From Streptomyces tirandamycinicus (GTDB lineage: Bacteria; Actinomycetota; Actinomycetes; Streptomycetales; Streptomycetaceae), in assembly GCF_003097515.1 (NCBI RefSeq), contig NZ_CP029188.1, forward strand, positions 1,913,001 to 1,977,000: a DNA stretch of 64,000 bases. Direction: 5' to 3'. The notes below the pieces were generated by a model that ran no database searches, was not told where the DNA came from, and saw only the letters and a program-made list of their open reading frames with translations. Of the stretch, positions 35,337 through 44,881 are shown piece after piece; position 1 is the stretch's first letter, and each line of letters begins with the position of its first letter. Made by a program: the position numbers and the translations under genes.

Positions 35337-36521
35337 ATGCCGACCTGCCCGAACGGACACCAGTCGGGTTCCGACGACTGGTGCGAGGTCTGCGGCCATC
35401 GCATGGCCGGGGCGGGGGCTCCGGCGGGCGCGGTTCCGCCGCCGGCCCCTTCGCCGCCGCCCGCACCGGGCTACGGGTACCCGGGTCCCGGAGACCCGAA
35501 CGCCACCGCCCAGGCGGAGCTGTGCCCGCAGTGCCGCACGCCGCGCGAGCCGCTGGCCCCGTTCTGCGAGGAGTGCCGCTGGAACTTCCTCACGAACACG
35601 GCGACGTCGTACACCCCGGTGGCCCCGCCCCACCGGCCGGGCCACGGCGGTCCGCCGTCGGGGCTGAACCTGCCGCCCGGCTTCCAGGCACAGCAACCGC
35701 CGCGCCCGCCGGACCCGTTCGAGTACCAGAGCTCGCGGCCCTCGCAGGTGAACCGGCCCGCCGAGCCGCTCGGCGGCGAACCCCCGGCGCCCCGCCCGCC
35801 GCAGGGAGGACCCCCGCCCCCGCCACCGTTCCCGCGGCCGGGGACGTCCGGTTCCGAGGACGTCTCCGAGTCGCCCGGACAGCAGCGCCCCCCGGGCCCG
35901 CCCGAGTTCGGTCTGCCGGCCCCGCCGCAGCACGGGTTCCCGTCCGGCCCGCCGGCGCCCGCCGGCTTCCCGCAGGCCGTCCCCGCTCCGCCGCAGCAGC
36001 CGCGGGGCGCCGGTGACGACGACTGGATGCTGTCTCCGCCCCCGCAGTCGCACGCCCCGCAGCGGCCGGGGGGGCAGCCGCAGGCACCCCCACCGCCGCA
36101 GAGTCCCTACGAGCCCGCGGGCTGGACGGCGGTCATCGCTCCCGACCGCGAGTACTTCATGGCGATGATGCAGCGCAGCGGCCCCGAGGCGGCCGGGCTG
36201 AACCTGCCCGCGTACTCGCCGGAGCAGCAGCTCGCGCTCTCCGGCGACCAGATCACCATCGGCCGCCGCCGGCACTCCACCGGCGAGTCGCCCGACATAG
36301 ACCTGTCGGTGCCGCCGGAGGACCCGGGCGTCTCGCACAAGCACGCGGTACTGGTCCAGCAGCCCGACGGCTCCTGGGCCGTCGTCGACCAGAACTCCAC
36401 GAACGGCACCACGGTCAACGGCGCCGAGGACCCCATCCAGCCCTACGTCCCCGTGCCCCTGAGGGACGGCGACCGGGTGCATGTGGGCGCCTGGACGACG
36501 ATCACCATCCGCCGGGGCTGA
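35337..36521 (+). CDS. FHA-domain protein with two zinc ribbons
   Basis: 394 aa from ATG 35337, preceded by GGAGGAGAGGGGGAAG. Two N-terminal zinc ribbons (CPNGHQSGSDDWCEVCGHRM, then CPQCRTPRE...FCEECRW) are followed by about 170 residues of Pro-rich sequence. A C-terminal FHA domain (about 300-394) has TIGRRR, the phosphothreonine-site pattern VSHKHAVL and NSTNGTTVNG. FHA domains bind phosphothreonine, so this is the predicted reader of PknG output, analogous to GarA/OdhI but with zinc ribbons and without an obvious N-terminal ETTS-type phospho-site. Last gene of the cluster; the next gene converges six bases away. Confidence 0.92.
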   Translation: MPTCPNGHQSGSDDWCEVCGHRMAGAGAPAGAVPPPAPSPPPAPGYGYPGPGDPNATAQAELCPQCRTPREPLAPFCEECRWNFLTNTATSYTPVAPPHRPGHGGPPSGLNLPPGFQAQQPPRPPDPFEYQSSRPSQVNRPAEPLGGEPPAPRPPQGGPPPPPPFPRPGTSGSEDVSESPGQQRPPGPPEFGLPAPPQHGFPSGPPAPAGFPQAVPAPPQQPRGAGDDDWMLSPPPQSHAPQRPGGQPQAPPPPQSPYEPAGWTAVIAPDREYFMAMMQRSGPEAAGLNLPAYSPEQQLALSGDQITIGRRRHSTGESPDIDLSVPPEDPGVSHKHAVLVQQPDGSWAVVDQNSTNGTTVNGAEDPIQPYVPVPLRDGDRVHVGAWTTITIRRG

Positions 36522-36527
36522 GCCCGG

Positions 36528-37535
36528 TCACCCGGCGGAGCCGGGCGCTTCGAGGGGCCAGGCGTACGGCCCTTCGGGGTCGTCCAGCCACGCCCACTGG
36601 CTGTCCCCGCTCACGGTGACCCCGAAGCGCTCCCGCTCCGGCCGGCCCTCGCGCTGCCAGAGCGCGAGCGCTTCGTGCGGGTCGAGTACGCCCGCGGTCA
36701 GGGTGAGCAGGAAACGGAACTGCTCGCTCTCCACCACCCGTCGCGGCAGCCCGCCGGTATGCGGCGGGGTTGTCCTGACCTGCCCGCCTCCGCGCAGCGG
36801 GACGAAGTACGCGGGCGAGTTCAGAAAGCGCCCCTCCGCGTGCCCCTCGTCCCGCACCCGCAGCACGGCCAGCCCGTTGGCGAGCGGGGCGAGGACCAGC
36901 CCGCCCGGCACGCACTGCGGCAGCCAGGCGCGCGGCACCGAGGGCAGGGCGCAGGTGGCGATGACGCGGTCGAACGGGGCGCGCCCGGGGCAGCCGCCGG
37001 CACCGTCCCCGGTGATCACGGCCGGGTGGTATCCGGCGGCGGCGAGGTGGTCGCGCGCGGAGTCGGCGATCTCCCGGTCCACGTCGACGGTCGTCACGAG
37101 CGGGTCCCCGAGCCGGTGCGCCAGCAGCGCGGCGTTGTAGCCGGTCCCGGTGCCGATCTCCAGCACGCGGTGCCCGTCCGCCGCCTCCAGCGCGTCCAGC
37201 ATCCGGGCCATCAGGGAGGGCCGGCTTCCGGAGGAGACGAGTTCGCCCTCGCGGATGCGGGTGGCGAGGGGTCCGTCGGCGTACGCGCCCCTCAGCCAGC
37301 GTTCGCGCCGGCCCGGATCGGGGTCGCCCGACCAGAGCCGCTCGTACCCGGCGAACGTCGGCACGTAGTAGTACGGCACGAACAGATGGCGCGGCACCTC
37401 CGCGAAGGCCGCCCGCCAGGCCGGGTCCCGCAGCACCCCGGTCGCGGCGATCCTTCGCACCAGCGCCGCGCGCGCCTCGGCGGCGGGCCCGGCACAGGGG
37501 TCCCGTACCCCGCGCGCGTCCTGGTCCGCTCCCAT
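36528..37535 (-). CDS. PCMT-like SAM-dependent methyltransferase
   Basis: 335 aa from ATG 37535. Residues about 15-45 and 75-200 match protein-L-isoaspartate O-methyltransferase: REGELVSSGSRPSLMARMLD, motif I HRVLEIGTGTGYNAALLAHR, VTTVDVD and DRVIATCALPSVPRAWLPQ. A C-terminal extension of about 120 residues ends DDPEGPYAW. In actinobacteria such long PCMT-like proteins often act on RiPP or unknown substrates, so protein repair is not certain. The ribosome site is poor (GGAGG is too close), and an upstream start within 55 bases is possible. Confidence 0.82.
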   Translation of the reverse strand: MGADQDARGVRDPCAGPAAEARAALVRRIAATGVLRDPAWRAAFAEVPRHLFVPYYYVPTFAGYERLWSGDPDPGRRERWLRGAYADGPLATRIREGELVSSGSRPSLMARMLDALEAADGHRVLEIGTGTGYNAALLAHRLGDPLVTTVDVDREIADSARDHLAAAGYHPAVITGDGAGGCPGRAPFDRVIATCALPSVPRAWLPQCVPGGLVLAPLANGLAVLRVRDEGHAEGRFLNSPAYFVPLRGGGQVRTTPPHTGGLPRRVVESEQFRFLLTLTAGVLDPHEALALWQREGRPERERFGVTVSGDSQWAWLDDPEGPYAWPLEAPGSAG

Positions 37536-37717
37536 GCCTCCACTGTGCTGCGGGCCGGCACGGGAGGCGAGCACCTCTGCGCTCACCACGGCGCCGGGCG
37601 GTCCCCGCCCGGCCGCGGCGGACCCTGCCCGGTGGCCCGATGCCGCTCCGCGTGCGCCTGCCCGCCGGGGGTCCTAGGGCCCGGGTCCTCCTCCGGTCCG
37701 TCTGAGACCATGGAGCG

Positions 37718-38122
37718 GTGAACGAGATTCCGCGGGGCACGCTTCAGGAGCAGACCTTCTACGAGCAGGTCGGCGGCGAGGAGACCTTCCGCCGCCTGGT
37801 GCGGCGTTTCTACGAGGGCGTCGCCGAGGACCCGCTGCTGCGGCCGATGTACCCGGAGGAGGACCTGGGCCCGGCCGAGGAGCGCCTCGCGCTCTTCCTG
37901 ATGCAGTACTGGGGCGGGCCGCGCACCTACAGCGACAACCGCGGCCACCCCCGCCTGCGCATGCGCCACGCCCCGTTCACCGTCGACAGGGCCGCGCACG
38001 ACGCCTGGCTCCGGCACATGCGGGCCGCCGTCGACGAACTCGGCCTCTCCGAGGAGCACGAGCGGCAGCTCTGGGACTACCTCACCTACGCCGCGGCGTC
38101 GATGGTGAACACGGCGGGCTGA
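37718..38122 (+). CDS. glbO: Group II truncated haemoglobin
   Basis: A 134-aa 2/2 haemoglobin. GTG 37718 gives [20 protein letters not shown], the usual GlbO N-terminus. Key residues visible: Tyr B10 in VRRFYEGV, proximal His F8 in [10 protein letters not shown], Trp G8 in AHDAWLRHM and a QYWGGP loop. Group II haemoglobins bind oxygen tightly and are linked to oxygen or NO chemistry. It is a single gene, followed by a small 16-bp tandem repeat. Confidence 0.94.
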   Translation: MNEIPRGTLQEQTFYEQVGGEETFRRLVRRFYEGVAEDPLLRPMYPEEDLGPAEERLALFLMQYWGGPRTYSDNRGHPRLRMRHAPFTVDRAAHDAWLRHMRAAVDELGLSEEHERQLWDYLTYAAASMVNTAG

Positions 38123-38132
38123 CCCTCCCACG

Positions 38133-38180
38133 GCCCTCCGCGCAATCGGCCCTCCGCGCAGTCGGCACTCTGCGCAATCG
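38133..38180. repeat. Three tandem 16-bp units after glbO
   Basis: Units at 38133, 38149 and 38165 follow CCCTCCGCGCAATCGG with one to two changes. The remainder of 38123-38456 (334 bases) is low-complexity GC-rich sequence without a supported gene. Confidence 0.8.
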
Positions 38181-38456
38181 GCTCCCCGCACAAGAGGTCA
38201 CCGCTCCCCGGACCGGCACGAGTCGGCACCGCCCGGTCACTCCGGGCCACCGCCGGCCGGCTTGCGGACGGCCGGAACCGGGACTGCGGCGACGAGGCGG
38301 CAAGGCGGCAACCTGAGCGGCCTCCTCCGGAACCGGAGCCGGACCGGCCGGTGGGCGGGCGGGCGGACCGGCGCCCGGTTCCGGTCCGGACGTGCCGGAG
38401 CCGCGCCCGAACCGGGCGTGGCCGAAGGGGCCGGCGGGGCCGGGATCAGACCGGGA

Positions 38457-39125
38457 TCAGACCGGGGTGACGTTGAGGCCGCCGAGCCCCGCCCCGCGTA
38501 CCGCGACCGACCCGAACGGCGTGCGCAGCCTGAGCCAGCCGCCCGCGGCCAGCAGCGCGGGCCCCGGGGCGTCGTCCGGGGTGGGGCGCAGGAAGCCCAG
38601 CGACCAGGCGGCGTGGACGGCCCGGAGCGGCAGCCCCGTGTCGCCGAGGGGCCTGGACCAGATCTCGCGGCCGATCCGGTCGCGTTCGGCCCGGGTGCGC
38701 CGCCCGGCGGGCAACGCCTCGTCCCGTGCGCGGAATTCGGCGACCGCCGCGGCCACCGCACCCCGCAGCCGGTCTGCGGCGGGCAGGCCCGGAAGCTCTC
38801 GCCAGCCCCGCCGGGGAGGCAGCACACCGGCCCACGGGGGTCCGGTGACGGCGGGCGGCACGGCGAGCGTCGAGCCCTCGACGGACTCCAGCAGTTCGCC
38901 CGCCGACACCGTGACGTCCAGCTCGACCGGCTCCGCCAGCCGCGCCGTCCGGATCGCGAGGACCTCGAACGACGGCGGCCGGCCGAACACGGCCAGCGCG
39001 CCCCCGCCGGCCTGCAGCCGCACCGCGGCCGCCCGGTCGTAGTGGATCAGGCGGCCGAGGAAGGCCGCGAGGTCCGCCGCCTCCCGGGCGTCGGCCAGCC
39101 GAAGGGTCTGCACGGGCGCGGTCAT
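38457..39125 (-). CDS. Conserved hypothetical protein next to thioesterase
   Basis: A 222-aa protein from ATG 39125 whose start overlaps the thioesterase stop (ATGA), so the pair is co-translated. It begins MTAPVQTLRLADAREAADLA and has mixed alpha/beta character, a central Leu/Ala-rich helical part and a C-terminal beta region (GGWLRLRTPFGSVAVRG). There is no membrane segment or recognised catalytic motif. Coupling to a hotdog thioesterase hints at a shared acyl-CoA-related function, not demonstrable from sequence. Confidence 0.8.
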   Translation of the reverse strand: MTAPVQTLRLADAREAADLAAFLGRLIHYDRAAAVRLQAGGGALAVFGRPPSFEVLAIRTARLAEPVELDVTVSAGELLESVEGSTLAVPPAVTGPPWAGVLPPRRGWRELPGLPAADRLRGAVAAAVAEFRARDEALPAGRRTRAERDRIGREIWSRPLGDTGLPLRAVHAAWSLGFLRPTPDDAPGPALLAAGGWLRLRTPFGSVAVRGAGLGGLNVTPV

Positions 39126-39559
39126 GCCGCGAGCGCGTCCTTCACGCCCCGGCCCTCGTCCAGGTACTCCCGGAGGAAGGACTTCTCCTCGGCGGTGATC
39201 CGGCGCGGGCGCCCGGCCGCCAGGTCGTACGGGACGACGACGGTCGAGGCCCGTACGTACACCTGGCCGGGGTCCTTGATCTCGTAGGCGATCGTGAGCG
39301 ACGCCGCGCCGATCTTCGTCACCCAGGACTCGACGGTCACCGGCTCGTGGCGGTGCACGAGCGGACGTACGTAGTCGATCTCATGACGGGCCACGACGGA
39401 CCCGCCGGAGAACGACGGGGAGCCGTTCCCCGGCGCCAGCCGGAACATGAAGTCGATGCGGGCCTCCTCCAGATAGCGGAGGAAGACCACGTTGTTGACG
39501 TGCCCAAAGGCATCCATGTCCGACCAGCGCAGGGGACAGCTGTAGATATGGCGAGCCAC
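39122..39559 (-). CDS. Acyl-CoA thioesterase (hotdog, 4HBT type)
   Basis: A 145-aa single hotdog domain protein. The 4HBT active-site segment RWSDMDAFGHVNNVVFLRYLEEAR carries the conserved Asp (SDMD) and the HVNN turn, cited by these cores; ARHEIDYVRPL and SLTIAYEI complete the fold. It is predicted to hydrolyse acyl-CoA thioesters in the cytosol. It lies 12 bases downstream of ettA and is coupled to the hypothetical gene that follows. Confidence 0.92.
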   Translation of the reverse strand: MARHIYSCPLRWSDMDAFGHVNNVVFLRYLEEARIDFMFRLAPGNGSPSFSGGSVVARHEIDYVRPLVHRHEPVTVESWVTKIGAASLTIAYEIKDPGQVYVRASTVVVPYDLAAGRPRRITAEEKSFLREYLDEGRGVKDALAA

Positions 39560-39571
39560 GTGCAGCCTGCC

Positions 39572-41236
<1,665 letters not shown>

Positions 41237-41465
41237 GAGAAACCGTCCGGCAATCAGTGAGTGGGCAGATACACCCCATCTTGCCTGACCGCCACCCCGG
41301 GAACGAAACCCGTATGGCGCGGCGCCCGCGACCTGCCCCTTCGCCACCCTGCGGGTAGCCAGTCCATCACTCCCTGTATCCGACGCCGGAGTTGATCCGC
41401 CGCGGACGGCCCTCTGACGGCCCGCGGACGGCCTGGCCCGAGGCCGCCCCGGCTATCGTGCCAAC

Positions 41466-41996
41466 GTGACAGGCCCCACGGAGAGCCCCCTCCTGTTCCT
41501 CGACGTCGATGGTCCGCTCATCCCGTTCGGGGCATCGCCTGGCCACCGGCACGGCGCCGCTGTGCCTGCCGATCAGGGAAATCCGTTGCTGATGCGGCTC
41601 GACCCGGGGATCGGAGCGCGTCTCATGGCTCTGGGCTGCCACCTCGTATGGGCCACGACGTGGATGGAGGAGGCCAACCAGACCGTCGCCCCACGCATCG
41701 GACTGCCCAAGCTGCCCGTGGCGCATTGGCCGGACATGGACGCCGACGTGGATGCCGACATGGATGCCGGGAAGGGCCCGCGCGGCCTGCACTGGAAGAC
41801 CCGCCGCCTTGTCGAGTGGGCCAACGGCCGGCCGTTCATCTGGGTCGACGATGAGATCGGCGCGATGGACCGCCAGTGGGTCGCCGCCGGCCACCCCGGG
41901 CCGTCGCTTCTTCACCGTGTCGACCCGGCCAGGGGCCTGGAGGAGGCCGACTTCTCCGCGCTCACCGGTTGGCTCCAAACGCTCGCGCCAAGATGA
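41466..41996 (+). CDS. HAD-like hydrolase domain protein
   Basis: A 176-aa protein from GTG 41466. HAD motif I LLFLDVDGPLIPFG, a motif II-like LVWATTWMEEAN (Thr) and a motif IV-like FIWVDDEIGAMDRQW are present; a short Asp/Ala repeat (DMDADVDADMDAG) lies between. These secondary HAD proteins are common in Streptomyces and lack an assigned substrate. No clear ribosome site; it could be leaderless. Confidence 0.82.
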   Translation: MTGPTESPLLFLDVDGPLIPFGASPGHRHGAAVPADQGNPLLMRLDPGIGARLMALGCHLVWATTWMEEANQTVAPRIGLPKLPVAHWPDMDADVDADMDAGKGPRGLHWKTRRLVEWANGRPFIWVDDEIGAMDRQWVAAGHPGPSLLHRVDPARGLEEADFSALTGWLQTLAPR

Positions 41997-42081
41997 GGAG
42001 CCTGCTGCACACGCGGTTCGCTCCGTCTCGTCGTCGCCCACCGCAAGACGTTGCGCGGCGAAAGGCGCCCCGGCGGTCCTC

Positions 42082-43491
42082 TCAGTCCTCCGTGGTGGGC
42101 GCGGAGGGTGCCTTCCTCCTGCGTACGAACAGCATCACGGCGCCGCCGACCACCACGAGTCCGATGGCTGCGCCCGCGATGACCGGGGTGGCACCGGAGG
42201 CGCCGGTCGCCGCGAGGTTGTCGTCGATGCCCGTGCCGCCGGCCGAGAAGGCGCTGGGCTGGGGCGCCGGCTCCTCCGGGACCGGAACGGCGCTGCCGGT
42301 GGTCTTGCAGTCCAGCACGCCCTTGAAGTTCTTCGAGAAACCACCCGGCCCGGTGATCGTGAAGTCGTAGGCCTGGTCCTCGGGGACGGGGACGGTCACG
42401 GTGCGGGTCTCACCGGGGGCTATCGCATGCTCGAGCCCCTGCAAGGTGAAGGTGAACTTCTCGTCGCCCTTGTTGGTGGCCGTGATGTCGATGCCGCCCC
42501 CGGCACAGTTCTTCCTCGCCGTGAGAGCGGGTATCGGGCCCTGCTCGGCCCAGGTGGCGGTGGCCGTCGCGGAGACGCTGGAACGGCTGGAGCCTGCCAG
42601 GATCTGAGTCTGGCTCTTGGTCACCCCGGAGAACGCCCGCCCCACCGGCACACTGGTGGTGGCCTGCAGACTCAGCGCGGCGCTGCCGTCGGTGGCACCG
42701 TCCGGCACGTCGAAGTACAGCCTGCTGCCGTCGACCGCGGTACTGACGGGGCTTCCCGCCTCGTCCGTCACGATGACGCCGCTGGCCGCGGAGTCCGCGG
42801 GCGGTGTCACGGTGACGCGGTCGGCGTCGGTGCGTACCGTGATCGGCCCGAGCCGCCCGCCGGCCTTCCCCGAGACCGCGTTCGGCTCGAGGCTCAGCGA
42901 GGCACGGGGCTCCTGGACGTCCTCGGCCTCCTTCTCCAGCCAGTCGGCCAGCTGCTCTGCCGCCGGATCGACTGCTTCGACCTCGGCTCCATCCGAGTAC
43001 CGCCAGATCGCGACCTGGGTGCCGGCCGCCGCGGTCCGCTCGGTCAGCGGTCCGCTACCGGCCCGTTCGGCCAGCGCCGTCAGGTCGTCGACCTGCGGGT
43101 AGGAGTGCTGCAGAATCCACCGGATCTTCCCCGCGGCGCCGTTGGCGCCGAGCGAGGTCTGCTCCCAGGGCGTCTCCAGGTATCTGGCCTGCTCCTGCGT
43201 GGGGTTGTGTATGTCCACGCAGTACGTCTTGAGTCTGCCCCCGCCGTCGACGGTCATCTCGAACATCCCGGCGGGCAGTTCGTGCCGCCGTCCGCCGTCG
43301 TGCAGGACGGCCCGGTCGAAGGTGGTCAGGCCGTCCAGCGTCGCCGTCGCGCCGCCCTGGTGCTGGGGGAGGTCCTCGGCGGCCGCCGGTCCGGCTGAGG
43401 CCATGCCGCCCGCCGCCAGCAGACCGGACACCAGGGCCATCACGGCGAGCCGGGCGGCGCCCCGCCCGCGTACAGAGAGCGCAGTCAACAC
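42082..43491 (-). CDS. Thioester-domain LAXTG-anchored surface protein
   Basis: A 469-aa cell-wall protein. GTG 43491 has AAGGGG seven bases upstream and gives a signal peptide (MALVSGLLAAGGMASAGPAA core). Residues 80-170 form a thioester (TED) domain: Cys91 in TYCVDIHNP and Gln159 in GTQVAIWRYSDG are the expected internal Cys-Gln bond pair. A beta-rich stalk follows with repeated Ig-like strands. The C-terminus has the LAATG sortase signal, a hydrophobic helix (TPVIAGAAIGLVVVGGAVML) and RRRK. The LAXTG form fits class E sortases. It may attach covalently to amines on a surface or partner. Confidence 0.93.
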   Translation of the reverse strand: MLTALSVRGRGAARLAVMALVSGLLAAGGMASAGPAAAEDLPQHQGGATATLDGLTTFDRAVLHDGGRRHELPAGMFEMTVDGGGRLKTYCVDIHNPTQEQARYLETPWEQTSLGANGAAGKIRWILQHSYPQVDDLTALAERAGSGPLTERTAAAGTQVAIWRYSDGAEVEAVDPAAEQLADWLEKEAEDVQEPRASLSLEPNAVSGKAGGRLGPITVRTDADRVTVTPPADSAASGVIVTDEAGSPVSTAVDGSRLYFDVPDGATDGSAALSLQATTSVPVGRAFSGVTKSQTQILAGSSRSSVSATATATWAEQGPIPALTARKNCAGGGIDITATNKGDEKFTFTLQGLEHAIAPGETRTVTVPVPEDQAYDFTITGPGGFSKNFKGVLDCKTTGSAVPVPEEPAPQPSAFSAGGTGIDDNLAATGASGATPVIAGAAIGLVVVGGAVMLFVRRRKAPSAPTTED

Positions 43492-43631
43492 AGAATTCCC
43501 CTTCGAGCGAGGCCCTTTGGCGTGGGGTGCGTGGGGGGAGTGCCTCGCCGGCAGACTCAAGTGCCCCGTGAATATTGAGGAATCCTAAGGATGTGATGCG
43601 GCCCGATCCCCCGTCATACCGTCAGACAACC

Positions 43632-43646
43632 ATTCCGAATCGGAAT
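43632..43646. promoter_or_regulatory. Palindromic site upstream of the surface protein
   Basis: ATTCCGA-A-TCGGAAT, a perfect 7-bp inverted repeat with a single central base, 141 bases upstream of the surface-protein start and in a locally A/T-richer segment. It is a plausible regulator site; the regulator is not identified. Confidence 0.5.
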
Positions 43647-43701
43647 CGTTATCACCGACGGCGCACCCCTTCGGCTGTCGACAAATCTCCACGGTCGCGA
43701 T

Positions 43702-44478
43702 TCAGGGCGGACCGGGGACACCCGCGGGCTCCGCGATGCGAGCGCCGGACGCGTTGCCGCAAGCGTCTCCCCGCCCGGCATGGGCTGCCCGACCCGGGAC
43801 TGGCTCCGGACCGGTCACGGTGCTACCGGTACTTCGCGCGCGCCCACGCGCCCGCCCCGAGGCGGCACCCGACCGGCCCGGGCTCCGGCCCACCGGGTCC
43901 GACGGGCCGGGCCCGAACGGATCCCCTGCCGCCTCGGCGGGAGACACGGCAGCCGTAGGAGCGGAGAGACCCCGCACATCCGCCGCGACCGTCGGGGGCG
44001 CAGACTCGGCCGGGGCCGCCGGAAACGGCGGCACCGCTGCGGGCGCGCCGGGCGGCGGGGCAGGCGGCGGGGCCGCGGCCTCCGTCGTGACGGCCTGCCG
44101 TCCCGTCAGCCGTGCCTCCGCTCTCGTCACACGGCGGAATGCCGACGTCCCGCGTGCCAGGTCGTGCCCGGCCGCCACCGCATCGATGTCGACCGACGTC
44201 CTGAGCCTGCCTTCCCACTCCTCCTCACGCACCCTCAGACGACCGTGCACGACCAGTGGTTCACCCACCGCGACCGATGCCGCGAGATTCGCCCCCAGCG
44301 CTCGCCAGGCCCACACCGTGTAGAAGCTCGTGGGCCCGTCGGCCCAGCCGTCCCGCTGCCGGTCCCACCTCCGCGAGGGGACGGCGAACCGGAAGCGCGC
44401 CCTGCCCCCGGTCGCCGACTCCCGGTATTCCACGGCAGTCGCGACATTCCCCGCCAGCGTCACCATCACGTCGGTCAT
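43702..44478 (-). CDS. ssb: Single-stranded DNA-binding protein paralogue with long tail
   Basis: A 258-aa protein from ATG 44478 with GGGGGAAC upstream. Residues 1-110 are an SSB OB fold (MTDVMVTLAGNVATAVEYRE, RFRFAVPSRRWDR, then ANLAASVAVGEPLVVHGRL). The remaining ~150 residues are Ala/Pro/Gly-rich, and the acidic tip that normally recruits repair and replication partners (DDDIPF-like) is missing; the chain ends GVPGPP. The housekeeping SSB is therefore probably elsewhere, and this is an SsbB-like paralogue, a class linked to sporulation chromosome segregation or uptake in other Streptomyces. Confidence 0.85.
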   Translation of the reverse strand: MTDVMVTLAGNVATAVEYRESATGGRARFRFAVPSRRWDRQRDGWADGPTSFYTVWAWRALGANLAASVAVGEPLVVHGRLRVREEEWEGRLRTSVDIDAVAAGHDLARGTSAFRRVTRAEARLTGRQAVTTEAAAPPPAPPPGAPAAVPPFPAAPAESAPPTVAADVRGLSAPTAAVSPAEAAGDPFGPGPSDPVGRSPGRSGAASGRARGRARSTGSTVTGPEPVPGRAAHAGRGDACGNASGARIAEPAGVPGPP

Positions 44479-44881
44479 GACGTTCCCCCTGTTTCGTTGC
44501 CCGTGTCCGGCGTCCGCGCACCGTCGCGCCGACGCATCCCATACTGGGCCGCGAGGAGCATTCCGGCTGCCGCCTGTGGACGGGAGCGGGATTGTGGAAA
44601 ACCCCGCCGCTCTCCCGGGTGACAGGGTGCTCCCGACGGGCTTCCACAGGCTCGGCAGGCTCCCGGCCACATCCCACCGGCTGTTCCCGGCAGGACCTGA
44701 AGCGCGTTCGCCACCCGCCATCCGTACACCGGCCGGTCCACCAGTCCGTACACCGGCCCGTGCGACTGCCGCTCCTCAGCCTGTGCACCGGCCCTCACCC
44801 CTCGCCGGCACGCGACTGGCCCCCCTCAACGGCACGGGCCCGGCCCCCCTCACCGGCACGCACCGCGCGCCGGTCCGCGAC
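44479..44881. other. Intergenic region without a supported gene
   Basis: 403 bases between the ssb start and the dynB stop. The ssb promoter should lie between about 44500 and 44620, where A/T content is higher. From 44700 to 44870 there are GC-rich short repeats (TACACCGGCC and GGCCCCCCTCA blocks) and no convincing open frame. Confidence 0.5.
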
